Assembly (NCBI GenBank): GCA_021773115.1
Contig: JAJFKS010000033.1
Location: forward strand, 62,001 to 126,000
Source of the DNA: Woeseiaceae bacterium
Lineage (GTDB): Bacteria; Pseudomonadota; Gammaproteobacteria; Steroidobacterales; Woeseiaceae
Reading direction: 5' to 3'
Length of the DNA stretch: 64,000 bases
The stretch's first letter is position 1, and each line of letters opens with the position of its first letter. Positions 27,019 through 36,736 of this stretch are shown here, piece after piece. The position numbers and the translations under genes were made by a program. The notes beneath the pieces are model-generated. The model was not told the origin of the DNA, did not search any database, and saw only the letters and a program-made list of their open reading frames with translations.

Positions 27019-27575
27019 TGCTGCGTCGCGTCGCCCGATTTCTGCTTTGGCTGGGTGGCTGGACGCCTGTTGGTGGCATACCGGATGTCCCAAAGGCGGT
27101 TTTCATCGCCGCGCCGCACACTTCGAACTGGGACGGCATCTGGGCCCTCATCTACAAGGTCGCGATCGGTATCGACATTCGCTTTTTTGCGAAGTCGGCG
27201 CTGTTCTGGTTTCCGCTGGGCAACCTACTCCGCTGGCTGGGCGGCATTCCACTCGATCGGGATAGGGCTCAGCCAGCGGTTGCGGAGGCCGTGGAAATGT
27301 TCCGTAATAACGACAAATTTTTCTTCGGTCTTGCACCCGAAGGCACGCGTGCAAAACGCGACTTTTGGAAAACGGGATTTTATCGAATCGCGCAGGCGGC
27401 AGAGGTACCCATTTATCTTGGCATCATCGATTACTCGACGAAGCGAGTAGGCATTCTTGAGCGGCTCGATCTCAGTGACGACATGGAGGCCGACCTGCGA
27501 AAATGTGCCGGGTTTTACAAGAACATCGTTGGCCGTCATCCCGAGAACACGACGCCAGTTCGATTCGAGCCATAA
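27018..27575 (+). CDS. Lysophospholipid acyltransferase-family protein (PlsC type)
   Basis: A 185-residue acyltransferase with the catalytic H(X)4D motif as APHTSNWDG and the acceptor motif LAPEGTRAKR. It is a short form, lacking extra membrane domains, with a hydrophobic N-terminus (LRRVARFLLWLGG) that may associate with the membrane. ATG 27018 overlaps the exporter stop (TGATG), so both are probably made together and act on the same lipid. A convergent terminator hairpin follows immediately. Confidence 0.9.
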   Translation: MLRRVARFLLWLGGWTPVGGIPDVPKAVFIAAPHTSNWDGIWALIYKVAIGIDIRFFAKSALFWFPLGNLLRWLGGIPLDRDRAQPAVAEAVEMFRNNDKFFFGLAPEGTRAKRDFWKTGFYRIAQAAEVPIYLGIIDYSTKRVGILERLDLSDDMEADLRKCAGFYKNIVGRHPENTTPVRFEP

Positions 27576-27576
27576 A

Positions 27577-27600
27577 AAAGGCCGCCCGAAGGCGGCCTTT
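27577..27600. terminator. Bidirectional terminator between acyltransferase and TonB receptor genes
   Basis: AAAGGCCGCC and GGCGGCCTTT form a perfect 10-bp stem with a CGAA tetraloop, A-rich on one side and T-rich on the other. It serves the plus-strand exporter/acyltransferase pair and the minus-strand TonB receptor. Confidence 0.9.
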
Positions 27601-27616
27601 GCCTTTGTGCCGATGA

Positions 27617-29923
27617 CTAATAGCGGAAGTTGACCTCGATACCGAGCTGGCGACCTGGCTTCATCGGGCCGGCGGTCCAGAGCCCGGCGATTGATGTCAG
27701 GTTGCCCCAGTTTGCCTCGTCCTCCAGGTTTCTTCCATACAAGGCAACGGTCCATCGATCATCCGCTGAAAACCATGTTGCGCTTGCATTCGTACGGCGT
27801 TGATCTTCAAAAAACTGATCATTGCTGTCATTGTAGGGATGTCGCTCACGAAAACTGTGATTCGCCATCAGGTTGATGAGCCCGGCCCCTAGGGGAATAT
27901 CCCATGAAAAACCCAGGCTGTAATTCGTCGGCGCGAGTCGTGGCAACTCGTTTCCGATAAGTACCTCGCCCGGGTCCAGTACACCCGCCGTTCGAAGCAG
28001 TGCTTCGAATGCCGGTACGAAAGGGTCGAATTTATCGTATTCGCCGTCCTGCCAGCCGTAGGAGAGGTTTACCGAGAAATTATCGGTAATCAGTGCGACG
28101 AAATCCGCCTCGATGCCTTTGATCGTGACGTCGCCCGCATTGATAGTGGCCTGCAAGACGATGACTTGCGGGTCCGGCATGTTCAACTCGCGCTGCATGT
28201 CTTTAATTTCATTCTGGAATGCCGCGACATTCAGGCGCATTTTTCCGTCCATGAAGTCTGACTTGAAACCCACTTCGAAGGTATTGTTCTCTTCTTCTTT
28301 AGTCGGTCCAGGTGGAATGACGTCCGGTCGGGCATTGCGGAAATTAAAGCCTCCCGAACGGTAGCCTTTTGACCAAAAGCCATACAGTTGGGTGTCGTCC
28401 GACACCCGGTATTGAGCACCCAACTTCGGCGTAATATTGTCCCAATCGCCCGTCAAATCATCTGTCGGACAATTGAAGCCTATGTTGTCAGTGCATCCGC
28501 CAATGATGATTTGAGCTGACTTGCTCTCATCCGTATAACGCAGCCCGGCGGTAACAGTCCAGGCGTCGCTGACGTGAAAATCATTGTTCCAGAATGCGCC
28601 GAAGTTTTTAGAGTCCATATCGCCGCCCAGGGCCGCCTGCAGGTTGACGCCGAAGGGCGCCGGGCCGAGTGGCGGAGGCAGCCAGATATAGCGTGCCTCG
28701 CGGTATCCGATGTCCTGATCGAAGTAATACACGCCAATGACCGATTCCCAATTATCACCGAAGCTTCCTGACCAACGCAGCTCATTGCTAATTTGGTCCT
28801 GATCGGTGGTGCCAGGCGCCGAAAAAATAGGCAAATCGGTACCATCAATATCGGCTGCGGATTTGGCATCCACGCGACGGTATCCGGCAATATTGGTCAG
28901 CGTGCCATTACCAATTTGGCCAATATTCATTTCGACGACAAATTGCGTCCACTCGATATCGGTAAACCCTGTCTCATCCGACGTGGTCGCGAAATCGGGC
29001 AAAATCCCCGCCCGTTGCGCAGACACGTTTGTCCAGGCGGCTCCGTCACCTTCGGTAATGCCATGCTCCAGAATAAAAGTCAGATCAACCGCATCCGTTG
29101 GCGTCCAGACCAGGGTTGGGCGGAACAACTTGGTACGCAATTCGCCGACCTCTGAACCATCGGCTGGTTGAATGTAAAACGGTTGAAAAGGATGTGGCGC
29201 CGGGTTCGCCGCATCCGATTGATTCCGATTGCTGTAATAGCCCGGGTCATCGTCGTAGTAGACAACCAGTTTTGCGGCCAGCTTGTCCTCGACCAATGCG
29301 CCCTCGATAGACGCCGCGATGTTGACTTGATCTTCATCCGTCGCTCCGACTCGAAATCGGGTACCGAACTCACCGTCGGGGCGCGCGTTGCGAAGTACGA
29401 CAGCACCGCCCGTTACATTTCGTCCGAACAGCAGGCCCTGCGGCCCACGCAGAACTTCGACGGATTCCAGGTCGAAGGTATCAATAACGACACCGTAGGT
29501 GGTGCCCAAATAAATACCATCAACAAAAACGCCAACGGTGGGATCAACAGAAGGAATCGAACTATTGATGCCCTGCCCACGAATAGAAAAGTTCTGTACA
29601 CCCGGGAAAGTACCCACCGATTCCAGCTGCACATTCGGCATCAGGTAGCTCAGGTCTTCCAGCTTCTTGACGAACAGGGATTCAATTTGTGCCGCGCCAA
29701 ACGCATTAACCGCGACCGGAACATCCTGAACCGCTTCAGCTGCGCTGCGCTTTCGTGCCGTGGTCACAATCTCTTCCAGCAACGCCCCGGCCGCGCCACT
29801 CTTTTGTGCGTGCGCGATATTCGGTAGTGAAAAAACAACAACGACTGCCGTCACGATCAAGACGGTTGCCGCCCTCAACTTGCGGAACTGACTCAAGTCA
29901 TTAAGTTTTCGAGATTTAGTCAC
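27617..29923 (-). CDS. TonB-dependent outer-membrane receptor
   Basis: A 768-residue receptor. The signal region (TVLIVTAVVVVFSLPNIAHA) is preceded by an unusually long charged N-terminus. A TonB-box-like segment EEIVTTARKR, the plug domain (SIRGQGIN, DGIYLGTTYG, EVLRGPQGLLFGRNVTGGAV) and a barrel with GFWSKGYRSGGFNFRN follow, ending in aromatic FRY. This is the class common in marine gammaproteobacteria and sphingomonads and not assignable to a substrate from sequence. I start at GTG 29923, seven bases after GGGGGA, rather than the ATG at 29962. It stands alone. Confidence 0.92.
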   Translation of the reverse strand: MTKSRKLNDLSQFRKLRAATVLIVTAVVVVFSLPNIAHAQKSGAAGALLEEIVTTARKRSAAEAVQDVPVAVNAFGAAQIESLFVKKLEDLSYLMPNVQLESVGTFPGVQNFSIRGQGINSSIPSVDPTVGVFVDGIYLGTTYGVVIDTFDLESVEVLRGPQGLLFGRNVTGGAVVLRNARPDGEFGTRFRVGATDEDQVNIAASIEGALVEDKLAAKLVVYYDDDPGYYSNRNQSDAANPAPHPFQPFYIQPADGSEVGELRTKLFRPTLVWTPTDAVDLTFILEHGITEGDGAAWTNVSAQRAGILPDFATTSDETGFTDIEWTQFVVEMNIGQIGNGTLTNIAGYRRVDAKSAADIDGTDLPIFSAPGTTDQDQISNELRWSGSFGDNWESVIGVYYFDQDIGYREARYIWLPPPLGPAPFGVNLQAALGGDMDSKNFGAFWNNDFHVSDAWTVTAGLRYTDESKSAQIIIGGCTDNIGFNCPTDDLTGDWDNITPKLGAQYRVSDDTQLYGFWSKGYRSGGFNFRNARPDVIPPGPTKEEENNTFEVGFKSDFMDGKMRLNVAAFQNEIKDMQRELNMPDPQVIVLQATINAGDVTIKGIEADFVALITDNFSVNLSYGWQDGEYDKFDPFVPAFEALLRTAGVLDPGEVLIGNELPRLAPTNYSLGFSWDIPLGAGLINLMANHSFRERHPYNDSNDQFFEDQRRTNASATWFSADDRWTVALYGRNLEDEANWGNLTSIAGLWTAGPMKPGRQLGIEVNFRY

Positions 29924-30074
29924 GATAATCCCCCTGGATTGTTGTGCGATGTGCCTAAGCATACTGTTGTACGCGTGCCTACGCTAATGGCAAAAAACGA
30001 TACGTAACAAAAATTCTGTATCTATTCGATAGAGCAGGCAGAGCGCGGCTTTCTTCATTACTATTCGCTACCTC

Positions 30075-30773
30075 ATGGACACCAAAGACACACCAAAACG
30101 CAGTATCCGAAGTTTTGTCCGGCGCACCGGGCGGCTGACTCCCTCGCAGGAAAAAGCGCTTGCTGAGCTTTGGCCCGGTGTCGGCGTGGAGTTTTCGGAA
30201 CGAACCCTGAATCTTGACGAGCTTTTTGGTCGCCGTGCGCCGGTGGTCCTGGAGATCGGCTTTGGCAACGGTGAATCGCTGGTTCTGCAGGCCGCTTCAC
30301 AGCCGGAGACCAACTTTCTTGGACTTGAGGTACACGACCCGGGTGTCGGACATTGCCTGTTGAAAGCTCGCGATGCCGGCGTCCGGAATTTGCGGCTGAT
30401 CACTCGCGATGCAATCGACGTTCTGACGCATCAACTTGGGCCTAAGTCCCTGTCCCGAGTAAATCTTTACTTCCCTGATCCGTGGCCGAAAAAGCGACAC
30501 CACAAACGTCGCATCGTGCAGCATGAATTCCTTGCATTGATTGCCGACCGACTTTGCGACGGCGGTACGTTGAACATCGCAACCGATTGGGCCGCTTACG
30601 CCGAGCACATTGACGAGGTGCTCGAATCATCGCAGCGCTTTATTTGTCGCGAGCGGCGCGAACACGACGGAGACAGACCTTTAAACAGGCCAGAAACGAA
30701 GTTTGAGCGACGCGGCCTGGATAGAGGTCACCGCATCTGGGACTGGTGCTTCGAGTTGCGAACGATCAGCTAG
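30075..30773 (+). CDS. trmB: tRNA (guanine-N7-)-methyltransferase
   Basis: A 232-residue SAM enzyme that makes m7G46 in tRNA. Diagnostic motifs are VLEIGFGNGESLV (SAM site), FLGLEVHDPGVG, NLYFPDPWPKKRHHKRRIV (catalytic and tRNA-binding loop) and TDWAAYAEHI, with TKFERRG and GH.IWD near the end. The ATG start gives normal length. It is followed by a small conserved gene 65 nt downstream. Confidence 0.96.
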   Translation: MDTKDTPKRSIRSFVRRTGRLTPSQEKALAELWPGVGVEFSERTLNLDELFGRRAPVVLEIGFGNGESLVLQAASQPETNFLGLEVHDPGVGHCLLKARDAGVRNLRLITRDAIDVLTHQLGPKSLSRVNLYFPDPWPKKRHHKRRIVQHEFLALIADRLCDGGTLNIATDWAAYAEHIDEVLESSQRFICRERREHDGDRPLNRPETKFERRGLDRGHRIWDWCFELRTIS

Positions 30774-30838
30774 GCGAGCTTGCGCTTCCGTGCGCTTGAA
30801 CTATAACTACTAGAGAGGCAGACATTTCGGAGAGCGTT

Positions 30839-31135
30839 GTGGCAACGGAGTTGCAGTTCCCGACGATAGGCAACTGGTATCGCCGGCCTAATCAAACTTT
30901 ATTCGAAGTCGTCGCGGTTGATGAAGACGACGGCACGATCGAAATCCAGCTTTACGATGGCACGATCGGCGAAATTGAAGTGGAGAACTGGCAAAACCTG
31001 CTGCTCGTCGAAGTCAGCGCGCCCGAAGACTGGTCTGGCTCTGTCGATATGGATCCTGAGGACTACATCGGCACTCGGGAAAACGACATGCCGAATGGCT
31101 TTCACGATCCACTGGAATACCTGGACAAAATGTAG
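30839..31135 (+). CDS. Small acidic conserved protein, possibly DUF6763
   Basis: A 98-residue acidic soluble protein starting at GTG 30839 behind GGAGAG. It begins ELQFPTIGNWYRRPNQTLFEVVAVDEDDG and has a repeated IEIQLYDGTIGEIEVENW beta-rich section that resembles a short SH3- or Tudor-like fold, then an aspartate-rich tail. I associate it from memory with a small gammaproteobacterial family (DUF6763) but cannot confirm it. Function unknown. It follows trmB and ends 10 nt from the convergent Rieske gene. Confidence 0.7.
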   Translation: MATELQFPTIGNWYRRPNQTLFEVVAVDEDDGTIEIQLYDGTIGEIEVENWQNLLLVEVSAPEDWSGSVDMDPEDYIGTRENDMPNGFHDPLEYLDKM

Positions 31136-31145
31136 CTAGACACCG

Positions 31146-31502
31146 CTATCGCAACGTATCCGGCCCGGTGGCATAGATCACGCCGTCTCGCACTTCGACA
31201 CCGACTTTCTGCAAGCTACGACCCACCCCGGGTCCCGCGAAACATTCGCCCGATTCAATCGTGTAAGTCGCGCCGTGTGACGCACAAATAATTGCCGTTT
31301 TGTCTTTAGTGAGAAAGCGGTCAGGCGACCAGTTCAATGGATGCCCGACGTGCACGCAGACATTCTGATAAGCAAAAACATCCTGTCCGTGGCGAACCAC
31401 GAAACCACGAAACGGCCAGTCGCCCTCACCGATTTGAAACTCGCGGCAACCGGGGTCGTCGAGTTCGTCGAGTCGGCCGACTTCAACTTCAGTTTCTGTC
31501 AC
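31146..31502 (-). CDS. Rieske [2Fe-2S] protein
   Basis: A 118-residue soluble ferredoxin-like Rieske domain. Cluster ligands are visible as CVHVGHPL (Cys-X-His) and CASHGATY (Cys-X2-His), the usual two-Cys/two-His set. There is no oxygenase catalytic domain and no signal peptide, so it is a cytosolic electron carrier or a ferredoxin subunit. It overlaps the upstream permease gene by 4 nt (ATGA) and belongs to an xthA-ampG-like-Rieske unit. Its redox partner is not identifiable here. Confidence 0.9.
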   Translation of the reverse strand: MTETEVEVGRLDELDDPGCREFQIGEGDWPFRGFVVRHGQDVFAYQNVCVHVGHPLNWSPDRFLTKDKTAIICASHGATYTIESGECFAGPGVGRSLQKVGVEVRDGVIYATGPDTLR

Positions 31503-32767
31503 GCGCTATGCTCTTCGTTCCACGGCGCGACTTTAATCAACAACAACATGCCGGGAATTGCGAGTGCGGTGCACAACAGGAAAAAGCTGGTCCAGCCAGT
31601 CCATTCGACAATCACGCCGGTGACCGCATTGGCGAACACTCGTGGGACCGATGCCAGAGCCGTAAATAATGCCAGCTGAGTTGCTGCGAATGCCGGATTG
31701 GTCGTGCGCGCCATGAAGGCGACCAGTGCGGCCGAACCCAGGCCAACGCCAAGGTATTCGAAAGCGACCGTAAAACCCAGCATCCATGGGTTCGCCCCAA
31801 TTTCCGAAAGCAATGCGAAACCGAGAATACTGACTATCTGCACAATGCCGAACAACCACAGTGCGCGATTGATGGACACTTTCACCATGATCAATCCGCC
31901 AACGAGACCACCAACGATCGCCGCGATCAAACCAGCCGTCTTGGCAATCGCACCGATTTGCGTCAGCGTAAAACCGACATCAATGAAAAACGGTGACTGC
32001 AGAGCGGTCGCCATGTTGTCGCCAAGCTTGTAGAGAAACAAGAACGCCAGTACCAGCAACGCTGGCCTGAGACCGGCGCGACCAATGAAATCACGGAATG
32101 GGTCAATAACTGCATCACGAAGAGTTCGCGGGGGTGTCGGCTCCGTGATCGCCTCTTTTATGACCAGCGTCAATACGATTCCGACCAACATGAATAGCGC
32201 AATAATGATGAACACGATATGCCAGTCAAAATGGTCTGCAAGAATGAATCCAAGCGCACCAGGCACCAGACCGGAAAACCGATATGCCTGCACATGGATG
32301 GAGTTGCCAAGACCCAACTCGATGTCCGGCAGTAACTCGCGCCGGTAGGCGTCAAGCACGATGTCCTGACTCGCGCTAAAAAATGCGACCGCGACGGACA
32401 AATAGGCCACCGTCCAAAGTGAAAGGTCCGGCTTGATAAAGCCCAGAACAGCCATTGACACCAACAACGATATTTGGGTGATCAACATCCAGCCGCGGCG
32501 ATGACCCAAAAACGGCAAGGTAAAACGGTCCATGATGGGGGACCACAGAAACTTCCAGGTGTAGGGAAACTGCACCAGTGCGAAAAACCCAATCTCTGCC
32601 AGACCAACGCCTTCAACCCTGAGCCAGCCAGGAACGAGCTGAAACAATACATACAGCGGTAGCCCCGATGTGAACCCGGTAAACACACAGATCAACATGC
32701 GGCGATTAAATACCGCCTCCTCAAAAGATTTCCGCGGCACGCGCTGCGCTGTATTTTCAGCCGTCAT
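31499..32767 (-). CDS. MFS permease, AmpG-like
   Basis: A 422-residue, 12-helix major facilitator. The opening FTGFTSGLPLYVLFQLVPGWL and FPYTWKFLWSPIMDR match AmpG-type muropeptide permeases, which import GlcNAc-anhydroMurNAc peptides for wall recycling, and the AYRRELLPD and ARTTNPAFAATQLAL motifs agree. AmpG relatives also carry other substrates, so the muropeptide role is likely but not proven. It overlaps xthA by 11 nt and the Rieske gene by 4 nt. Confidence 0.85.
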   Translation of the reverse strand: MTAENTAQRVPRKSFEEAVFNRRMLICVFTGFTSGLPLYVLFQLVPGWLRVEGVGLAEIGFFALVQFPYTWKFLWSPIMDRFTLPFLGHRRGWMLITQISLLVSMAVLGFIKPDLSLWTVAYLSVAVAFFSASQDIVLDAYRRELLPDIELGLGNSIHVQAYRFSGLVPGALGFILADHFDWHIVFIIIALFMLVGIVLTLVIKEAITEPTPPRTLRDAVIDPFRDFIGRAGLRPALLVLAFLFLYKLGDNMATALQSPFFIDVGFTLTQIGAIAKTAGLIAAIVGGLVGGLIMVKVSINRALWLFGIVQIVSILGFALLSEIGANPWMLGFTVAFEYLGVGLGSAALVAFMARTTNPAFAATQLALFTALASVPRVFANAVTGVIVEWTGWTSFFLLCTALAIPGMLLLIKVAPWNEEHSA

Positions 32768-33539
32768 GAACCCAATCGTAGTCCATGCTTAGCGGGGCGT
32801 GGTCGGAAAAGCGCTCGTCTCGATATACCTGCGTTCGCTTCACCTTGTCTTTCAACCCCGGCGTGACAACGTGATAATCAATACGCCAGCCAACGTTGTT
32901 GTCCCATGCGCGCCCACGATTAGACCACCAGGTGTACTGCTCAGGCTTCTGCTCGAGCGTACGAAATGCATCGACCCAGCCGTATTCGCCGAATACTTTG
33001 TCCAACCATGCACGTTCCTCAGGCAAGCAACCGGAATTCTTCTGGTTCTGCTTCCAGTTCTTGATGTCGCCCTCCTTGTGCACGATATTCCAGTCGCCAC
33101 AAATAATGGTCTCGGACCGACGTCGAGCGAGTTTTTTCAAATGTTCGCCGAACGAGTCCATGCAACGGTACTTGGCAATCTGCCGCTCCTCTTTCGATGA
33201 ACCGGACGGCAGGTACAGTGACACCACGTTGATGCCACCAAGCTGAACCTCCAGGTATCGACCTTCGCTGTCAAACTCGGCATCACCGTAGCCGCGAACG
33301 ATTTTTTTCGGTTCGTGACGCGTAAAGATTGCGGTGCCGCTGTAGCCCTTTTTTTCAGCGTCTTCGTAGTAGCAGTGATAGCCAGCCGGGGAAAACAACT
33401 CGTCACCGAGCTGGTGCACTTGCGCCTTGGTTTCCTGAATACAGACGACGTCGGCGTTCTGCTTCGCCATCCAGTCGAAAAAGCCTTTACGGGCGGCGGC
33501 CCTGATGCCGTTGGCATTGAGACTGATTACGCGAAACAA
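32757..33539 (-). CDS. xthA: Exodeoxyribonuclease III
   Basis: A 260-residue apurinic/apyrimidinic endonuclease and 3'-exonuclease of the base-excision pathway. Motifs: [24 protein letters not shown] (catalytic Glu), [27 protein letters not shown] (Asp/Asn pair) and the final [10 protein letters not shown] with the catalytic His. Length and order are standard. It is divergent from pyrE with a 107-nt gap and likely heads the xthA-ampG-like-Rieske unit. Confidence 0.96.
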   Translation of the reverse strand: MFRVISLNANGIRAAARKGFFDWMAKQNADVVCIQETKAQVHQLGDELFSPAGYHCYYEDAEKKGYSGTAIFTRHEPKKIVRGYGDAEFDSEGRYLEVQLGGINVVSLYLPSGSSKEERQIAKYRCMDSFGEHLKKLARRRSETIICGDWNIVHKEGDIKNWKQNQKNSGCLPEERAWLDKVFGEYGWVDAFRTLEQKPEQYTWWSNRGRAWDNNVGWRIDYHVVTPGLKDKVKRTQVYRDERFSDHAPLSMDYDWVHDG

Positions 33540-33646
33540 AATGGCACTCCTGTGTCATACTCCGACCCGAAATTGGGCCGACCGCGGTCATCATACAGAA
33601 GCCCAAACACAGGCCAAGAGAAAGAGTACAGGGGAAGACGAAGCTC

Positions 33647-34294
33647 ATGCGCGGCTACAAAAGAGAGTTCATCGAATTGGCTCTGGAGTTGGGCGTGCTC
33701 CGATTTGGTGAATTTACGCTGAAGTCCGGCCGTGTCAGTCCTTACTTCTTTAATGCCGGACTCTTCAATACCGGTTACGCCGCCGCGAAACTCGGGCGTT
33801 TTTATGCCGCCGCAATCGCCGAGTCCGAGTTGCGGTTCGACATGCTATTTGGCCCGGCTTACAAGGGCATTCCGCTGGCCACACTGGCGGCGGCATCACT
33901 TGCTGAACAACACGATATTGATGTGCCGTATTCCTTTAATCGCAAGGAAGCCAAAGCGCATGGTGAAGGCGGCACTATTGTCGGCGCACAGTTGTCCGGC
34001 CGCGTTCTGATCATTGATGACGTCATCACCGCGGGGACGGCTGTTCGGGAGGCCTACCAGATCATTACGGCAGCCGGGGCCGAAGTGGCCGGACTGGTCA
34101 TTTCTCTGGACCGGCAAGAGCGCGGCCAGGGACCCTATTCTGCGGTTCAGGAACTGAAACAATCGCTGGATATTCCCGTCATCAGCATTGTCCAACTGGA
34201 TGACCTGATCAATATCCTCGAAGAATCAAGCGAGTATGAGGAGTATCTTGAGCCAGTTCTTAGCTACCGCAAGCAATACGGTGTTATCTCTTAA
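33647..34294 (+). CDS. pyrE: Orotate phosphoribosyltransferase
   Basis: A 215-residue pyrimidine biosynthesis enzyme that makes OMP from orotate and PRPP. The PRPP-binding loop is [14 protein letters not shown], and [18 protein letters not shown] and [13 protein letters not shown] are PyrE signatures. It is divergent from xthA, an arrangement kept in several gammaproteobacteria, and lies on the pyrE-dut-coaBC side of a conserved neighbourhood. No attenuator was recognised in the leader. Confidence 0.96.
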   Translation: MRGYKREFIELALELGVLRFGEFTLKSGRVSPYFFNAGLFNTGYAAAKLGRFYAAAIAESELRFDMLFGPAYKGIPLATLAAASLAEQHDIDVPYSFNRKEAKAHGEGGTIVGAQLSGRVLIIDDVITAGTAVREAYQIITAAGAEVAGLVISLDRQERGQGPYSAVQELKQSLDIPVISIVQLDDLINILEESSEYEEYLEPVLSYRKQYGVIS

Positions 34295-34408
34295 GTCCTT
34301 GATTTTTGGTAAGACAGTGGCAGTTTACAGCGCTCGAAGCGGCGACTAAGCTGCAATAACGAGAACCAGTCCCAAGTTCGGGACCAACAATGGTGGCATA
34401 TTCGACGG

Positions 34409-35029
34409 ATGCGGAAATTTACAATCACAGCAATTTTGATACTTGCGCTGCCGCTGGCGGCAATCGCCGGGGACGCCAAGGTCTTTCGATGGATAGACGA
34501 GGACGGCGTCATTCACTATGGCGACAGTATCCCCGCCAGGTACGCTGAACTGCCCAAGCAGGTCCTGAATGAGCACGGCGTTGCGGTTGAAGAGCTTGAT
34601 GGCAAGAAAACGCCCGAGCAAATTGAAGCTGAGCGCATCGAGAACGAAAAACGTGTTGCGGTCGAATTGCGTAAGCGCGCCGACCAGGCTCTGCTCGCGA
34701 CCTATCTCAGCGTTGACGAAATCCTGATGCACCGTGACCGCCGCGTGGAGCTATTCCAGGCGCAATCGCGTGTCACTGAACTCTACTTGAGCAACCTCAG
34801 CCGCCGAATGGAAAATATTCGCCAGGACGCAGCCCGGTACAGTCCGTATAGCGAAGACTCGGATGCACCGATCATTCCGGATGATCTTGCAGAAGATCTG
34901 CGAAAGACCAAAGACACGATCGAACGCCACGAACGCAATCTGAAAAAGTTTCTCGCCGACGAGCAACTGATTATCGCTCGCTTTGCTGGTGACATCTCGC
35001 GCTTCAAGGTTCTGAAGGGAATCGATTAA
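34409..35029 (+). CDS. Exported DUF4124-domain protein with helical tail
   Basis: A 206-residue exported protein. The signal peptide (FTITAILILALPLAAIAG) precedes DAKVFRWIDEDGVIHYGDSIP, the DUF4124 domain, then a long charged helical region (EQIEAERIENEKRVAVELRK and ERHERNLKKFLADEQLI) likely forming a coiled coil. Function unknown; it is related in layout to the protein at 9364. The 114-nt gap before it contains a small GTCCC/GGGAC hairpin. It ends 2 nt from convergent dut. Confidence 0.88.
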   Translation: MRKFTITAILILALPLAAIAGDAKVFRWIDEDGVIHYGDSIPARYAELPKQVLNEHGVAVEELDGKKTPEQIEAERIENEKRVAVELRKRADQALLATYLSVDEILMHRDRRVELFQAQSRVTELYLSNLSRRMENIRQDAARYSPYSEDSDAPIIPDDLAEDLRKTKDTIERHERNLKKFLADEQLIIARFAGDISRFKVLKGID

Positions 35030-35031
35030 CC

Positions 35032-35487
35032 TTAGTTTTTACCCGAGTGCCCGAATCCGCCGGCCCCTCTGTTGCTCGCATCAAACTCCTCAACAACTTT
35101 GAGTTCAACCTGCTCGACAGGTACGAATACCATCTGCGCAATGCGCTCTGCGGGCTGCACCTCGTAACTCGTCTGGCTGCGATTCCAGCAGGAAATAAAT
35201 ACCTGCCCCTGGTAATCCGAATCAATCAAGCCGGTGAGGTTTCCCAGTACCAGCCCATGTTTGTGGCCAAGTCCCGAACGCGGTAGCAAGACTGCCGCGA
35301 GCCTGGCATCGGCAACGTGAATCGCCAGACCGGTTGGCACCAATACTGTTTCACCGGGCGCCACGGTGAGCGGTTCGTCGATACAAGCTCGCATATCCAT
35401 GCCGGCAGACCCGTCAGTAGCGTAGTGTGGCAATGGAATAGAGTCCCCGATCCGCGGATCGAGTATTTTCAGTTCGATAGATCGCAA
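35032..35487 (-). CDS. dut: dUTP diphosphatase
   Basis: A 151-residue homotrimeric dUTPase that cleaves dUTP to dUMP. The five motifs are visible: [38 protein letters not shown] and the C-terminal [12 protein letters not shown] that closes the active site. It follows coaBC on the minus strand with a 46-nt gap, the linkage seen in E. coli (dut-dfp). Convergent with the DUF4124 gene. Confidence 0.97.
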   Translation of the reverse strand: MRSIELKILDPRIGDSIPLPHYATDGSAGMDMRACIDEPLTVAPGETVLVPTGLAIHVADARLAAVLLPRSGLGHKHGLVLGNLTGLIDSDYQGQVFISCWNRSQTSYEVQPAERIAQMVFVPVEQVELKVVEEFDASNRGAGGFGHSGKN

Positions 35488-35533
35488 GTGCTGCTGTCCT
35501 TCGGTCGGTATTCGAGATAGGCGTTACGCCTGG

Positions 35534-36736
35534 CTAAGTGTCGGCACTGCGCACAGCATAGAAGTGTTGCGCGACAAGCTCAATCAGTTCTCGGGCGAGA
35601 TCACTTTTTGAGCAGGTGGGGAAGCTTTGTTCACCGTTTTGCCACAGCGCCGTCGCCGTATTGTCGTCGCGATCAAATCCACAGTTGTCGCCAACACGAT
35701 TCGCGATAATCAGGTCGAGTTTTTTCTTCTCGAGTTTGCCGCGCGCATACTCGATGACTTTATCGGTTTCAGCTGCAAATCCGACGGTGAACGGCGCCGT
35801 TGGCAGCGCAGCGACTGACGCGAGGATATCCGGACAACGCACGAGTTCGAGACGCATCGCCTCGTCCTTCTTTTTGATCTTCTGCGCCACCACTGACGCC
35901 GGACGGTAGTCCGCAACCGCCGCTGCAGCGATAAAAATGTCGGCATCGCGGATCACATTGTGTGTCGCTTCATACATCTGCTGCGCCGATTCGACCTTGA
36001 TAACTTCGATACCGGGCGGTTCTGCGAGGTTAACCGGGCCACTGATGAGCACAACATCAGCGCCTTGCGCGGCGGCCGCGCTCGCGATCGCATAGCCCAT
36101 TTTTCCGGAACTGCGGTTGGTGATGTAGCGCACCGGGTCAATGGCCTCACGCGTCGGCCCGGCTGTAATGACGACCTTGCGGCCTTTTAGCAGCCCGTCG
36201 ATCTGGGCGCCCGTCAGGCTGAACACTGCCGCCGCGATTGCATCCGGTTCGAGCATGCGTCCCGCGCCCGTTTCGCCGCAGGCCTGCGAACCGATGCCGG
36301 GGCCGAGGATATGAATCCCGCGTTTTTCCAGAACATCCCGATTCGCTTGCGTGGCCTGATTGCTCCACATCACATGATTCATCGCTGGAGCCAGCGCGAT
36401 TGGAGCCTCCGTCGCAAGGCAAATGGTCGTCAGCAAATCAGGTGCGCCACCGCTCACGATTCGTGCCATGACCTCGGCGGTCGCCGGCGCGATCAGAACA
36501 ACGTCGGCCCATCGCGCGAGCTCAATATGGCTCATCGCGGCTTCGGCTTCCTTATCCCACAGATTCGACCGTATTGGCCTGCCAGACACTGCCTGCAGTG
36601 CCGTGCTGGTAACGAACTCCTCGGCCGAAGCGGTCGTAACGATTTGCACATCAGCACCGCGCTCACGCAGGCGCCGCACCAGGTCCGGTGCTTTGTAGGC
36701 GGCGATTCCGCCACTGATGCCAAGGACAACGTTCAA
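35534..36736 (-). CDS. coaBC: CoaBC bifunctional phosphopantothenoylcysteine synthetase/decarboxylase
   Basis: A bifunctional enzyme of coenzyme A synthesis. The N-terminal flavin decarboxylase (about 1-190) has VLGISGGIAAYK and APAMNHVMW; the C-terminal synthetase has ITAGPTREAIDPVRYITNRS and KMGYAIA, and ends with IIANRVGDN. TTG 36736 (followed by NVVLGISGG) has GGAG eight bases upstream and gives a 400-residue, family-sized protein. An ATG 16 codons earlier (36784) is the alternative. The long plus-strand frame over this gene is antisense and not real. Confidence 0.95.
   Translation of the reverse strand: MNVVLGISGGIAAYKAPDLVRRLRERGADVQIVTTASAEEFVTSTALQAVSGRPIRSNLWDKEAEAAMSHIELARWADVVLIAPATAEVMARIVSGGAPDLLTTICLATEAPIALAPAMNHVMWSNQATQANRDVLEKRGIHILGPGIGSQACGETGAGRMLEPDAIAAAVFSLTGAQIDGLLKGRKVVITAGPTREAIDPVRYITNRSSGKMGYAIASAAAAQGADVVLISGPVNLAEPPGIEVIKVESAQQMYEATHNVIRDADIFIAAAAVADYRPASVVAQKIKKKDEAMRLELVRCPDILASVAALPTAPFTVGFAAETDKVIEYARGKLEKKKLDLIIANRVGDNCGFDRDDNTATALWQNGEQSFPTCSKSDLARELIELVAQHFYAVRSADT

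Noticed and set aside
34365..34380. GTCCC/GGGAC hairpin before the second DUF4124 gene as a terminator for pyrE
   Set aside because: Short stem with no T-run after it; not enough to call a terminator.
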